Source of the DNA: Siphonodentalium dalli
Lineage: Eukaryota > Mollusca > Scaphopoda > Gadilida > Siphonodentaliidae
Assembly: GCA_032622095.1 (NCBI GenBank)
Contig: CP136064.1
Location: 40,511,912-40,575,911 of the forward strand
Length of the DNA stretch: 64,000 bases
Direction: 5' to 3'
Shown here: positions 1 through 11,721 of the stretch, one piece after another
How the letters are laid out: every line of letters starts with the position of its first letter
Position numbering within the stretch: the stretch's first letter is position 1
Translations under genes and position numbers: made by a program
The notes under the pieces: generated by a model
The model's input: only the letters and a program-made list of their open reading frames with translations
Database searches by the model: none
What the model was told of the DNA's origin: nothing

Positions 1-902
1 TTAATCTATTTATTTTTTATTTATTGACACACATAATTATGATTACAAAGGAGAATTCATCGTAATTTGCATTGTTTGTCGAAAATCTACGGAATATTTT
101 CAACGGAAAATGCCGAACACAGTTCGCGAGGTCAACTGAGTTCGCATACTTTTAAAAATTTGTAAACATTGCGGTAAATGTCTCTTTTCGCATTAAATTA
201 CCGCTTTCAATTCACAACTGATGTGGGTTTCAGATCAAATAGCATGTCTTCTGCGGAAAATATCCGTTTATTGTCGCAATTGTGATATTTTATTTCATAT
301 AATTGTGGTTTTATTTGAGCGGGTCATTAACGCTTAACTCGTGTCATAAGAAGGCTATGCGCACGATCTCGGACTAAATACTAGCATCTCTCCATCCCAA
401 AATCTTAGCTAGTTTTAGTACGAGAAGACTTGGACTAGGTCCACAACAGCTTGAGATACCGGTTGGGATGCTGCTGTTTTGGACCGAGTTCCGCCCCGTT
501 GCTCTTCTGTAACGGACTTTCATTCAAAACACGTACTATATATATGTACACGTGGAGCCTGGGCATTCATGTGCAGCCATGCATGATGGCCCATGAATGT
601 GATTACCACCTGACATGTCCGCGATTAATCTGTCTTCAAAATGATATACCATTTACCGCGATAGAAAATGGTATAGTGACGATACGATCGTTTAATGTAT
701 TGTTTTATACATGCATTTTATGATAGCGCGACAAATCGAAATTCTCGGGAAAACAAGGCTTTGTTTATACTTATAAATCTCGCTTGCTTTTATATTTAAC
801 GGACATCTGACATATGCATGTTTGATATCACCATGCGTGGGAATGGCTGTTCATATACGCTAAGCTCCCGTGCATTTGACCTAATCCGAATACATACAAG
901 TA
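1..902. other. unassigned AT-rich stretch
   Basis: No coding frame with recognisable features, RNA gene or clear repeat seen. A short frame at 451-723 has no domain, signal or splice context that would support it. Confidence 0.5.
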
Positions 903-1110
903 CAAGAAAACCATAATCAGAAATGGTAACGCCCTCCAGATCATATTATTAGCCATAAATATAAATTATAATATAAAATATAGTGATTACATGAGTGACA
1001 TCTTATGGTCATAATGGTGTATAATAATCTAACTTTAATGTTAAATTACACATAGAATATTCCGGTTGATTGCCACAAACATCGCTTTTTTTGATTGCCA
1101 CAAAATTGAC

Positions 1111-1280
1111 TTTTGTGTTGATAAAATAATCGGAGTTGAACCTCAAGTTTGAAAAGTCCCACTAAAACGGAAGAACTATATTTCGAGTTGAACCTCAAGT
1201 TTGAAAAGTCCCACTAAAACGGAAGAACTATATTTCGAAACTGTGTGATTCGGTTCTCCGATTATTTTATCAACACAAAA
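1111..1280. repeat. hairpin with 24-bp perfect arms enclosing a 52-bp tandem duplication
   Basis: Positions 1111-1134 and 1257-1280 are exact reverse complements (24 bp, beginning TTTTGTGTTGATAAAATAAT). Between them a 52-bp unit is repeated exactly twice (1135-1186 and 1187-1238). It is probably a small inverted-repeat insertion within the composite repeat. Confidence 0.85.
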
Positions 1281-1351
1281 TATATTGACTTTTATTACGG
1301 GAATTACAACCCTCTCAAAGTTTAAAACAGTGTAAACACAACGAGCATTAG

Positions 1352-1585
1352 AATAAATAATATGGTGCTACATTTCACCCACATTTGGTGGACTTCCGCG
1401 AAATTAAGATATATACTTAGCGAACAGAGCAATATACTGCTCTTGTTAAGCACACAAACAACGGAAACAATAAATAATATGGTGCTACATTTCACCCACA
1501 TTTGGTGGACTTCCGCGAAATTAAGATATATACTTAGCGAACAGAGCAATATACTGCTCTTGTTAAGCACACAAACAACGGAAAC
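1352..1585. repeat. 117-bp exact tandem duplication
   Basis: Two head-to-tail copies of a 117-bp unit (1352-1468, 1469-1585) look identical by eye. As 117 is a multiple of three, the frames crossing it are duplicated on both strands, but nothing suggests they are translated. It lies inside the interruption of the composite repeat. Confidence 0.9.
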
Positions 1586-2007
1586 CTCAGCATAATTCCG
1601 TTAAAACAACTAATCCTTCAAATTATTACAAAAATCTACGGCTTATTACTGCAGGTTCTCGTTCACCACACCAGAAAGTTTCTAAATGCGGATCAAAAAT
1701 CGGAGGCATTGTGTTCCCGCCATAAAATCTTCAAGAGTGCATGGCCCAGCCATTCTTCACACCTAAACCCCGAAAGCAATTAACGCGGTCATAATAGTTA
1801 CATACTGCAACTATAAGACATCCAGCGAATACACACCCCACGAAAACCCGAACTGTGTTGTCCTGCGAGATATCTCATCGCTATAGCTCAATTTGACACG
1901 GCCAAATTAACCTTCCTACAATTTCCTAAAACAATAAAGCTTCTCAAATCATCCGCATAGTCAATAGAACTTTCACGAACTTGGACATCGACACTTTCTA
2001 ATCGCTC

Positions 2008-2500
2008 TACATAAGCATGGTCAGACCTATCATCGAATACTGTAACTCTGCATGGAGCCCACATCACAAATATCAAAGCATTGTGTTAGAGAAATACAAA
2101 AAAGCAACGAAACTAGTTCGTCAAATCAAAACTGTATGCTACCGAGACCGAATTAATGATAAGACTCAATCTGATGTCTTTAAAATATCGAAGATTTAGA
2201 GATCTAATCGAGGTATATAAACTGTTGAATGGTCATTACAATATCAATGCCTGTGACCTGCATGTATTAGAAAGACATTCATCGGGAAGAACAAGAGGAC
2301 ATAATAAAAAGCTACAGATGCCCATTGTTAACAAGGCCATAGGAAAATATTTCTGCACGCAGAGGGTGGTAAATAGCTGGAACTCTTTACCAGACTTCGC
2401 TGTTGAGGCTCTCCAACACTCGATCAATTCAAAATATACATAGACTCGTTCTTCTATTATATAAAATACGAGTTCGACGTCAAGTAATATGTTCAAGTGA
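2008..2500 (+). pseudogene. CR1/Jockey-type LINE reverse transcriptase, C-terminal fragment
   Basis: Conceptual translation gives the C-terminal landmarks of CR1/Jockey-like non-LTR retrotransposons in order: SLYISMVRPIIEYCNSAWSP (thumb start), KKATKLVRQI, then after a frame change RLNLMSLKYRRF, DLIEVYKLLNGHYNI, and finally VVNSWNSLPDFAVEA. A small insertion near 2150 breaks the frame relative to the copy at 38472. The glycine and part of the FRGDLIEV motif are lost, and a stop lies just before the first block. No endonuclease or RT palm domain is present, so the copy is 5'-truncated and dead. It sits about 800 bp upstream of the Ly6 gene on the same strand. Confidence 0.88.
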
Positions 2501-2908
2501 CTCACAAGTAAATATCGAATGACGATATGCATATATTTGTAAACAAACATTGCAAATAATGTTATTGGGACGAAAAGTCGCAAGACTTGTTCCGTATTAT
2601 GATGATGGTGATGATGATATGATTGATAGAACAAACCACTTTTATGATGATCGTATCGTTAGTTGTTTAAAATACGTATAAATTGACATATAGCACCCGT
2701 TCCCTCATTAAAATCAATATATTTCGACCATTTTTGGAGAACTCCGCGAATTCTGAAATCTCCGCAAATATACACCTCCGCAAACAGGGACCTACTGCAA
2801 ATTGTCACTTACCGGAAAACCCCATTATCTATTTATAGCCAGCGAACCACAGCTTTCTAAAATCTGTACGACATTATACACCCGAGGAGCGTTAATAAGT
2901 TAGCTCCC

Positions 2909-3309
2909 GCCCACGATTATATGCGTAAAGTCTGCTGTAGAAGAGTAACGGGATGGGACTCGGTCCAAAACAGCATCAACGCAATCGATATCAAGCTGTT
3001 GTGGACCGAGAAAAAATGGTCTATAAATGCACGTCTGTCTGGAGGACGGTGCTCATTGTGTGAATCCAAAGTCTATGTTTACCGTGCTTCCTGCAACCCC
3101 ATCGCCACATTCATTAGCAACTGTCTCTCAAGGGGGGGGGGGCTCCCATAAGTTCTATACATTGTACACTGACCCCTGTGCACTCATGCATACTATAGAA
3201 CATGTTCTTGTTCTCTGTATATTTTGGGTCACAGTAAATATGTTCAGCCAAAACAAATCTGCATGTCAATCAATGTTGAACTAAGTCATCTGTATGCCAT
3301 GCAGCTTAA
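2909..3309. other. upstream region of the Ly6-like gene
   Basis: This lies between the LINE 3' end and the Ly6 start. A G-run is at about 3132-3141. I cannot identify a core promoter or transcription start with confidence. An in-frame TAA lies directly before the ATG at 3310, so any 5' UTR is non-coding here. Confidence 0.4.
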
Positions 3310-3526
3310 ATGGAATGGCAGTGTTCAATCGCCGAATTGTCGTATAGATGCAATGGCGTTGCATGTTTGCTTGCAGTTTTGATAATGCTTCTAGTCTTTC
3401 CATTTTCAGGTCGACACTCTCTGGACTGCTACACCTGCGAAAATAAGCATCATAACAGTGACTGTATGGAACTAACAGAATGTTCTGAAATTTTCGATAC
3501 ATGCCAAACAATCGTCCTGTTCTCGG
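3310..3526 (+). CDS. Ly6/uPAR (LU) domain protein, exon 1: signal peptide and first half of domain
   Basis: This exon gives residues 1-72 plus the first base of codon 73. The ATG at 3310 is the first in frame; TAA directly precedes it. Residues 17-33 (VACLLAVLIMLLVFPFS) form a hydrophobic signal-peptide core, followed by RHS and the family hallmark LDCYTC. Cysteines fall at 40, 43, 52, 58 and 65, the five of the first half of an LU domain; the C3-C4 and C4-C5 steps of 6 and 7 match CD59. The exon ends at G|GTACGT (donor GT at 3527-3528) in phase 1, the usual place and phase for the mid-domain intron of Ly6 genes. An alternative is that a good acceptor (CATTTTCAG, ending 3409) starts the exon at 3410 and the leader lies upstream. 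I prefer the single-exon reading because the leader is in frame and strongly hydrophobic. LU proteins work outside the cell as membrane-tethered or secreted ligands or modulators; no specific partner can be read here. Confidence 0.82.
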
Positions 3527-3589
3527 GTACGTATCAGACGGATATATACAGACCAGATTTGTGCTCAGGTATTACTCAGCAGTTTCAAC

Positions 3590-3760
3590 CCGGGGCGTGG
3601 CTAGAGGGTCTCCATTATGGGGGGGGGGGGTATATCTTGAAATTTCCAAATGCACCCACACTTGGATCAGACCAATCGACTTGCACACCGATGTAAGTTG
3701 CAACTGGTACCTCCAGCCAACCTAACAGCCCTTGAGGTTGGAAAATTTCCAATTGATGGG
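3590..3760. repeat. fragment of the GGGGCGTGGCTAG / poly-G repeat family
   Basis: The sequence GGGGCGTGGCTAGAGGGTC is followed by a run of ten G and phrases such as TTGAAATTTCCAA and GGTTGGAAA. Related fragments lie at about 12017, 17980, 35856, 36290 and 58775. Only a partial copy is present here, inside the Ly6 intron. Confidence 0.5.
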
Positions 3761-5721
3761 CCTTTCCGTCCTAAATTTTGACCAAAAGTATAACAATATA
3801 GATTCTACTGTAGTATATAAAATAAACAAATTTCCCATTTATTTGTAGCAATATCAAGCAAATAGAACAATTTCAACCAATATTTGGTGTAAAATTTGCA
3901 TTTTTTTTTAAAATGTTGATAAAACTGGGGGGTGTGATACACCATAAAGCCCCCCCCCCCCGTCTTCGCGTACTTGAATGGTTTCAACATACAATGGAGT
4001 ATTCAGACGAATAGACCAATTATAAACTGCAAAAATCTTTGGAAGAAAATAATCTTGATATGTCCTTCTTAAATTGTGTCCCCTATTGAGAACAAAAACT
4101 GGAACCAAATATGTTTCATCATACCCAAAATGTGGTCTCCCACAACAGAAAACCAAGAATTGTGGTTCCTCGTTCCCTAATATTGGTTCTTCATTGAGTG
4201 TACACTGAGTATAGTGATCTTCAGGGGATTACTCAAAGCAGGAAGATCCCACATGGACAAATTATGACTCAATTCTCGGGTTTTCGTGAAAAAAGTGCAT
4301 CTCGCCGATCGATACTCGTCACTACTGACAAAGAACAAATGAAGTCACAAAATATAGGTATATTGATGGCTCTCAATAAAAATAAATATTTCTTAAATAT
4401 TTTCATTGAGGTCCCGCCACTTTCCCATTCGCACCGCTTTTGATATATATAGTTTTGTTTAACCTCATTTTTGCAGATGATCGAATTCATAATGCTGGCT
4501 CAAATATTTTTAAAGGTACGGTTGGCCTTGGCGGTGGGTATCCTGTGAAAATATTTCCACCCGTCAAAAACCGCCACAAACAGAAAGAACATCAAAATGT
4601 AGACAGACTTTGTCCGTATACAAATAAGAAATATCGCATAAACAGTATGTTATTGTCATATATTTGACCATTGTTATGTAAATAAAAGCATAAAAAGTTA
4701 CTTTTCTGGTGTTTGTTTATATTATGATGGTAAACATAAAGAGCGTTCTTTGTTGGTGAATTCCTTATATGGAACTAATAAAGAGCGTTTATGTCATTTA
4801 TGTGTGATTAGCCAGTAGCATTGTGCTGTCTTCTGTAACACAACCAGGCTCTAGCTTAGGTAAACTATAGTAGGTCTTTATGATAACATGCTATTTACGC
4901 GATGGTCATGGTATTATATGAACGAAACTGTATGCGTTTAAAGTTTTTCTGTTTACTGTGTTTGGAACAAATATGAATATTTTCGACAATTAAGGCCTCC
5001 CGTGCCTTTAAGGGCAATCGGGCTTATTCTCTAATATAGACTGTCGAGCGTATTCCTGAAGAAGCGCATATAGTTCCAACAACATAAACCAATATATGTA
5101 ATTTTTCGTTTAAATCATATCAAAGTACAACATAGCCTCCAATTAACTGTGTGGATTGTCCCGATCAATGTTCCAGATACTGACAGCAATTGTTTTCGAC
5201 ATCCAATCTTCGGCTGTTGTTAGCTATGAGGTTGCATCCTATATTTGGCACCGGCGCCTGGTCTGATTATTTTTTCTCGTATTGACAATCCAATTTTCTG
5301 TAATCGAATTTTGAATTAGATTTCTGCGGGAGCCAAAGAAAACCCTACGTGTCGACGGTATTAGTTGAAATTGATGATGATAGAATTTCACCAAAAAATG
5401 GGATTTGGTTAAATGGCATATGGTGGCCCGGCATCATATGCCAATTAAATTTTTCAATTCGTCGACTGCTGTCAAATTTAGGAACCTATTTTAGATCTTC
5501 CTGTATAGCTCCAATGAGACCACCGCTGTGCATGATTCTTTCAATGATTTTGAAGGTGGCGTAAGATAAGTTTAATAGGCAAAACATCCTTATAAGGACA
5601 GTATGCAAACATATTAATATATAGTTGTACATTGAACAATACAATAAATGATATAATAATAGATGGTAATATATAACCATTTAAGTACAGCTGAATGTGC
5701 ATAGGGTCGTCTCGTCTTCAT
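3761..5721. other. intronic stretch without recognised features
   Basis: No gene recognised. There is a C-run at about 3950-3960 and an AT-rich tract around 3895-3912. Short frames lack domains, splice context or repeat-family membership. Confidence 0.45.
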
Positions 5722-6537
5722 TTATTCATTGCTTATGAGGCGAAGCTCATCGCGTGCGGAAAATAATTTCCGGATTATATGACATATTGAAGTGCATGAA
5801 TTTGAAATATTGTTGGATAGGATTTTGACAAGCTGTTCAGTTGGTGTCATGTTTTCAAAGTCTGGGAACTGTGTCTTCATAAGAGTTATTAGTTCGAGCC
5901 GCGGTGTGCGGTAAGCACTACATTCCAAAAGAAAGTGTTTTTCATCTTCAATAGCATCATCGGAACAAAATATACATAGTCTTTGTTCCAATGCCGTCGG
6001 TGGTTGGGTGTGGCGTCCCTTTTCAATAGCCAGTTTATGATTACTTATACGCAGTCTAGTAAAAACGATTCTATTTTCTATTGATGGTGTGTGAAGAAGA
6101 TAAGGTTCTATTTCGTACTTAAGTTTGAAAAGTCGGTATGTTCGTAATTTATTACTTCCCGTTTTTGAGCATTCATCAGTGAGACTCTGTCTGAAATATA
6201 TATAATAATCTTCAATAAGATTTCTTTTGAATTGACTCAGAACTGGACCCGGATTGTTTAGGTCTGCAATATTCCACCCCAGTGATTCTGCCGTTTTGAA
6301 GATTGATTTCTTAACCGATGCCACTTGTTGTTCCAACGCAGCATTACGGAGCAGATTACAGTCCGACCGTGAAATTATCTTAATTACATAAGATGAAAGT
6401 CTGCATGCCACGTCAATAAATAATGGATGGCTCCCTAACTCGGCGCGAACCGCGTTGTTCGAAGAAAATCTGCCGACTCCGACTATGCGGAAGCTTTCGA
6501 ATAATCGAATATATACCAACGAAGATCCGGCTAACAT
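5722..6537 (-). pseudogene. LINE reverse-transcriptase C-terminal region with zinc knuckle, 5'-truncated
   Basis: This is a 271-codon open frame on the minus strand. The middle resembles the region after the RT domain of invertebrate non-LTR retrotransposon proteins: AVRAELGSHPLFID near residues 29-42 and RLRISNHKLAIEKGRH near 161-176. A C-x2-C-x9-H-x4-C zinc-knuckle-like motif follows, with Cys188, Cys191, His201 and Cys206 (EQRLCIFCSDDAIEDEKHFL). A stop codon lies immediately upstream of its first ATG, and no palm (YxDD) domain or endonuclease is visible, so the element is 5'-truncated although this frame is intact. It lies antisense inside the Ly6 intron. Its family differs from the CR1-like fragments at 2008 and 38455. 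The unbroken frame suggests recent insertion, or chance survival. Any role in the host is unlikely. Confidence 0.8.
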
Positions 6538-6990
6538 TTACAGGAGCTTTCGCGATCTTTCGGACAATCGGGGTCCACTGTATATGTTTAGCACATGCAT
6601 TATGGTTTTAAATAAATCTATTGTAAACCTGCCGATTACTGCAACAAATATACGCACAACCCTACACAAGAGCACATAACGACCCATGCACTACAACATA
6701 TATAATATATCGGCTACACATACAACCACTGCATGATATGGGTATATAGATACTATACAAAGACAAACATATCACATGACATGAATAAACAAACACATGT
6801 TTAACCTGTATTTATGTGAATTGTCGACGGATGACAATGGATTACTGGTACACTGAAAATTCTTAGTTGTCACGTTATTTCCATTCAATTACATATCTCT
6901 AATATAGCTTGTTGGTGCATGGCATATATTACATTGTATCTCAAGAATCCTGAGGGAGATTGTCGGGAGATTTTACATGTATGTTCGGTA

Positions 6991-7229
6991 TACGCCTTGT
7001 CACAGAGTCACGGCCACATTGGATCCACCATGCACCCAGCCCAGTTCCGATTTTTTAGTGCTACATGCAGGTCAAAGTTCTGGAGTAGTATTCCATATAT
7101 TGAACTTTTGAAAATTAAGGAATTCCATATATGGAATGCTACTCCAGAACTTTGACCTGTAGCACTAAAACAAGGGAAAGGGGCTGGATGGATCCAATAT
7201 TGCCACGACTCAGTGACAATTAAGGCGTA
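6991..7229. mobile_element. foldback MITE, about 240 bp
   Basis: Two long imperfect inverted arms meet near 7110-7120. The left arm starts TACGCCTTGTCACAGAGTC and the right arm ends GACTCAGTGACAATTAAGGC-GTA. The inner arms, around GGTCAAAGTTCTGGAGTAG and its complement, match closely. There is no coding capacity. It would be transcribed as a hairpin within the Ly6 intron. Confidence 0.85.
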
Positions 7230-7902
7230 TTAGGACTGATGACGTCAGCTAATGTCGACCCACTGAGTGAGCACAATTTATGTGGTGGGCGTGCTTAATT
7301 CAAAAGTCACAATACCGTTATGTGGGTACAAATTGCATCGACGTATATTGTATTTAGTATATGTAGATGGTAAAACCGAATATAAAGACTCAGAAGAACA
7401 GTTATAGTTCTATATGTAACCCCATGCCACGACAAGACTTGTGTACACCGTGCCCTCGTTGTAGTTAGTAGAACTGGGTTCAATACTGCCATCGGGCAAG
7501 ATAAGGCTGCCATTTTCTGTTGCAGAAAAATGAGCAATGTCAATGGTTAGGAGAGGTCCACCTGTCGTTAACCGAAATTCTGACATTTGAACATGACCAA
7601 ATATCCAACATAGGTGAACATGTTCCATCATATTGAACACAGTGATTTTGTGAATTGTTGGAAAGTGTTCTCTTCCCGTTCAATTGCCGTGCACTGAAGC
7701 ATGTTGCCATGCACTCACCATATCATTAGTTATAAGATATGTTGTTCCAAAGTTTCATCACATTCTGATTATCAGGGGGGACTTACTTCTTTTAGGTGTT
7801 TAGTTCGTTTTATATATATCTACAACTTACATAATTATATAGTATAGCGCGAGTTAATTGCTGTCTTGTAGCTACACATTATAGCTCCCTTGTAGCTACA
7901 CG

Positions 7903-8417
7903 TATGGGCGGCCATTCGGTCGGAAATTACATGAAATAAAAGTTAATGGTGGTTTGTGAAAACAATAGTCTATATTTTCAAACCAATAGTCGTTCTTGGA
8001 TTCAATAAGAGACAGTTAATTTATAATTTATATCTATTAAATATAAGAATGACAATAAAGTCTATTAGTTTTATAACGATAATCATTGTTCGTGGGAAAT
8101 CGTCTATTGGTTTGAAATATCTTTATTGATTAAGAAAATATGGCTATTGAAACGGAATGTGCGAATCTTACTAATTGTGTGTTATTAGATATTAGTTGAA
8201 CAATGAATACTATTAAATTAAAATAGAACATTAATTTTGCATCGGTCAACATTGATTATGAATCTATATCTATTAAAACGGAATTGTCTCTTATTGAATC
8301 CAAGAACGACTATTGGTTTGAAAATAGAGACTATTGGTTTGAAAATAGAGACTATTGTTTTCACAAACCGCCATTAACTTTTATTTCATGTAATTTCCGA
8401 CCGAATGGCCGCCCATA
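7903..8417. mobile_element. MITE with long terminal inverted repeats and TA flanks (Tc1/mariner-like)
   Basis: The ends TGGGCGGCCATTCGGTCGG and its complement are each flanked by TA. The inverted arms extend more than 100 bp, through ACATGAAATAAAAGTTAATG and a motif AGACTATTGGTTTGAAAATA that is duplicated in the right arm. The centre is AT-rich and non-coding. TA duplication and long arms fit non-autonomous Tc1/mariner-type elements; no transposase is present. Confidence 0.85.
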
Positions 8418-9050
8418 TTATACACGTTAGCGAACAAACAATAGTACTTGTGCAATGTGATTGTTATATATAAGGAACTGCGTTTCGAATTGACTGTGGA
8501 ATTCTGCATTATAGCATGTGCAAAACAATAAAATTATTCATTCGTTCGTCGCCCATGGCACACGAAGGTTGGTTGTATACATAAATGAAAGGCCGAAAGT
8601 AAATGTACACTGTATCGAGTATGTGTAAAATAATAAAAGGTCGCTGACCAAAATGACGAAGATGGCAGGTTTGAAGGAGTTATGGATTTCAGATCCCTAT
8701 AATACAAACTGTTGTAGGAATTGATTACATCAATATAATACAAAGTGCATATTCAATAAATATGTCTTCAATGTGTCGAGAAAGGATCCATAACTCTAAA
8801 ATAAAAAAACAAAAACATTTCTATGTCGAAAAATGGCAATAAATCCGCCAAAATTACTATGACTGAACTCAAAATCGCAGGTTTGCAGATTCCTATGCTG
8901 GTTGACATCTGTGCCAAGTTTTTAAAAAATTGACTGGAAAATGACGGAATACAGGCTCGGTCAAAGTTCCGGACGCACGCTGCACGATCACACGGACGCA
9001 CGGACGAGTGTCATTACTGTAGTCCTTTGAATTAGACCACATAACTGATA
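8418..9050. other. intronic stretch without recognised features
   Basis: No gene or clear repeat recognised. Confidence 0.4.
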
Positions 9051-9213
9051 TAACCCTTCCATGACTTGTTGAAAGTTTGCGAAAACCCTGTGCCAATGCA
9101 TTCTCTTATATATGCGAGTCTCCCATAGGGAGCCTCGTATATATATGAGAATGCATTGGCCAAATAATATTCACATTGACCTTTTAAGTCAGTGCTTCCG
9201 TCATGAAAGGGTT
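9051..9213. mobile_element. small element with 69-bp palindromic core (9092-9160)
   Basis: Outer ends are TAACCCTTCCATGAC and its near complement GTCATGAAAGGGTTA. The core begins GCCAATGCATTCTCTTATAT and ends with its complement, forming a near-perfect 69-bp palindrome. The same core recurs at 12512-12579, 12882-12926 (shortened), 34032-34101 and 34317-34386. Confidence 0.85.
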
Positions 9214-9530
9214 AACATACAACATACTGTTCAATCATTTCTCGCCACGTGTCAGTATCATCACACATCTGAATGGAAGTCATGTACGTCGCCAAAATCC
9301 CTTGATAAATGACAAACAAAGCCATCGAAATGGGGCAATTTATATGCTGGATCATGATCAAAGACAATCTATAAACCGGAGAGGGGCAAGGTTCGTAGAT
9401 GGTGTGCCTTTAAAAACGCAGCACTGATAGGGGAATACACTCTTATACGAATATACGTATATTGGTAAACACATAATTGTGGAGCCTTGTTTGTGCGACC
9501 ACAAGCTGAGTTAATTCTACTCCACTGAAC

Positions 9531-9600
9531 TTAAAGGTACTCAATCCGATCAGACGGTCCCCATATCATCATAGATATGGCAAGAAACGTGAGCAAAAAG
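9531..9600. repeat. solo left end of TTAA-flanked MITE family
   Basis: TTAA is followed by AGGTACTCAATCCGATCAG and ACGGTCCCC, the terminal sequence of the element at 26285-26526. Only one end is found here. Other single ends lie at 31883, 57745-57850 and 58233. Confidence 0.7.
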
Positions 9601-9631
9601 TTAAGGGGGTATGTTTTTGTCCCATATAGAA

Positions 9632-10406
9632 AGCCTTGATACAGAGCGGGACAAGCGTTACAGAAGCTGACAAAATATGTTTTTATTTCTCATCGTTATC
9701 TGCGTCTCAGTAGTAACCCTTGATACAGAGCGATACAAGCGTTACAGCAGTTAAAAAATCGTTTTTATTTCTCATCGTTATCTGCGTCCCAGTAGTAACC
9801 CTTGATACAGAACGATACAAGCGTTACAGCAGTTAAAAAATCGTTTTTATTTCTCATCGTTATCTGCGTCCCAGTATAGTAACCCTCGATACAGAGCGAT
9901 ACAAGCGTTACAGCAGTTAAAAAATCGTTTTTATTTCTCATCGTTATCTGCGTCCCAGTAGTAACCCTTGATACAGAGCGATACAAGCGTTACAGCAGTT
10001 AAAAAATCGTTTTTATTTCTCATCGTTATCTGCGTCCCAGTAGTAACCCTTGATACAGAGCGATACAAGCGTTACAGCAGTTAAAACATCGTTTTTATTT
10101 CTCGTCGTTATCTGCGTCCCAGTAGTAACCCTTGATACAGAGCGATACAAGCGTTACAGCTGTTAAAAAATCGTTTTTATTTCTCGTCGTTATCTGCGTC
10201 CCAGTAGTAACCCTTGATACAGAGCGATACAAGCGTTACAGCAGTTAAAAAATCGTTTTTATTTCTCATCGTTATCTGCGTCCCAGTAGTAACCCTTGAT
10301 ACAGAGCGATACAAGCGTTACAGCAGTTTAAGGAATCGTTTTAATTTCTCGTCGTTATCTGCGTCCCAGTAGTAACCCTTGATACAGAGCGATACAAGCG
10401 TTACAG
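9632..10406. repeat. 82-bp minisatellite, about 9.5 copies
   Basis: The head-to-tail unit is 82 bp, with GATACAGAGCGATACAAGCG recurring at 9722, 9804, 9888, 9970, 10052, 10134, 10216, 10298 and 10381. One spacing is 84 because of an extra TA, and a divergent first copy starts near 9638. The units are nearly identical, which implies recent expansion. It lies within the Ly6 intron. Confidence 0.95.
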
Positions 10407-10984
10407 TCATTTGGGCAGGTGGGAGTCTGGAAAAAAATTTGCACATATAGGGCCCAAAAAGTTTTTTTCCGACCCCGAGGGACCCACCACCCCATTTGTG
10501 CAAAAAAAATAATAAATTCAGAGCTTTTTTTAGCCGTTCTTCAATAACTGTGATAACTGCCTTTCAATCCCATTCCACTATCATTTTTTTGGTGCAAACT
10601 CTTGCTGTGTACCATTAAGACTCAAGCAATAACATGCTTAATTGGTAAACACAGATCAGAAAAACGAAAAATAAACTGTATTTCCAGGTGTTTCCTGGTG
10701 TTTTCAGTATCTAACAACAATAATAAAGCATTGTGTAGGTACACTATATGTCACAAATCGCCCTAGACCCCATTATAGCCTTAATATATCGAGTGTGTTG
10801 TGTCTGACAGAGAACACTGGCCAGTGTAAATAGTGGTAAACAGGTCAGGGGTTCCACAATTATGTGTGCATGACCAAAGAACTCTTTAGTCTTATCCACC
10901 GGGGTGGGGTGTGGGAGGGGAATTGTTTTTGGTTAGGTATACACGGTAATACACCTAGATATATGGTTATTATACCCCCCGATA

Positions 10985-11430
10985 TTAGTCGGCGGCTATA
11001 TAGTTGACGTCTCGAGCCGCGCGTCCGTGCGTCAGTCCGTACAAACATTTTGCATTATAACTCAAGAGTCGGTTGTCATATTTTGATGCCCTATGGCATG
11101 GTGACAGACCAGACATGGGGAACGAATATGCATAATGACCACCAATGCCTACCAGAGTTATGGGCCCTGTTCGACTTTATGAAATTCAGTCCGTACAAAG
11201 TTTTTGCAATATAAGTAAAGTGTCGGTTGTCGAATTTTGATGTGGTTTGGTATGGTGATAGACCAGAATGATAGGGGAAGGATGTATGCACACATTACTG
11301 CATATCACAGGTTTCGCCTATCAATGCATACCAGAGTTACCGGTCTTGTTCCATCCGTAAACACGTTTTGCATTATTATAACTCAACCATGGGTTAAGTT
11401 TCCTGAAAGCTATTACGGTGGTCCACTGTG
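10985..11430. repeat. degenerate 155-165 bp tandem repeat
   Basis: About 2.5 copies begin at TCCGTACAAACATTTTGCAT (11034), TCCGTACAAAGTTTTTGC (11189) and TCCGTAAACACGTTTTGCAT (11353). Each includes a phrase like CCAGAGTTATGGGCCCTGTT. That phrase resembles the sub-repeats inside the large array at 40622-55478. Confidence 0.7.
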
Positions 11431-11690
11431 AAGTGGGTCGGGGTCCTGTGAAATCCAGAATGTTGCTAAATCTGAGGCTAAAGAGTCACTATAGCTGCAT
11501 ATATAGCCATATACCAACAAGCATGGTACTAACATGCCTACAAACAACATTACATGGTCAGTACTTGTAAATTGTTTGAAATAAAACAATTTTTGAAAAA
11601 ATTTACAAGCACGATTTTTTCGGCCTCTGGACCACCCAGCCACCCCGGCCCTATATATACGGAATTTTTTTGCAGACTCCCCCCTGATTT

Positions 11691-11721
11691 GGGAACGTTA
11701 ATTCGGATTATGCATCTTTAA
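11691..11721. repeat. solo end of a second TTAA-flanked inverted-repeat family
   Basis: GGGAACGTTAATTCGGATTA followed by TGCATCTTTAA is the reverse complement of the ends at 16114 and 40019. Only the end is recognised here. Confidence 0.65.

Larger units (their letters stand above)
903..2908 (+). mobile_element. composite LINE-associated repeat, copy 1
   Basis: The stretch starts with a block near AGAAAACCATAATCAGAAAT, which recurs at about 16985, 32206, 37951 and 59149. It continues through a shared non-coding part (about 1590-1960), then a decayed reverse-transcriptase C-terminus, then a 3' untranslated part ending near 2908 in GTTAATAA. The copy at 37951-39330 has the same blocks in the same order, so this is one element family. 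Here the first block is interrupted by about 600 bases (980-1590) holding two local tandem duplications and a hairpin. The non-coding block may be the element's own or a second repeat fused to the LINE 3' end; some copies (32206, 59149) have it without the RT part. Confidence 0.75.

Noticed and set aside
1322-1595. Frames with an internally duplicated protein sequence
   Set aside because: They come from the 117-bp exact tandem duplication and exist on both strands at once.
9632-10406. CRISPR-like regular repeat array
   Set aside because: The whole 82-bp unit is repeated without unique spacers, and the sequence is animal; it is a minisatellite.
9765-10503. Repetitive minus-strand frames over the 82-bp minisatellite
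   Set aside because: Repeat artefacts; frames shift because 82 is not a multiple of three.
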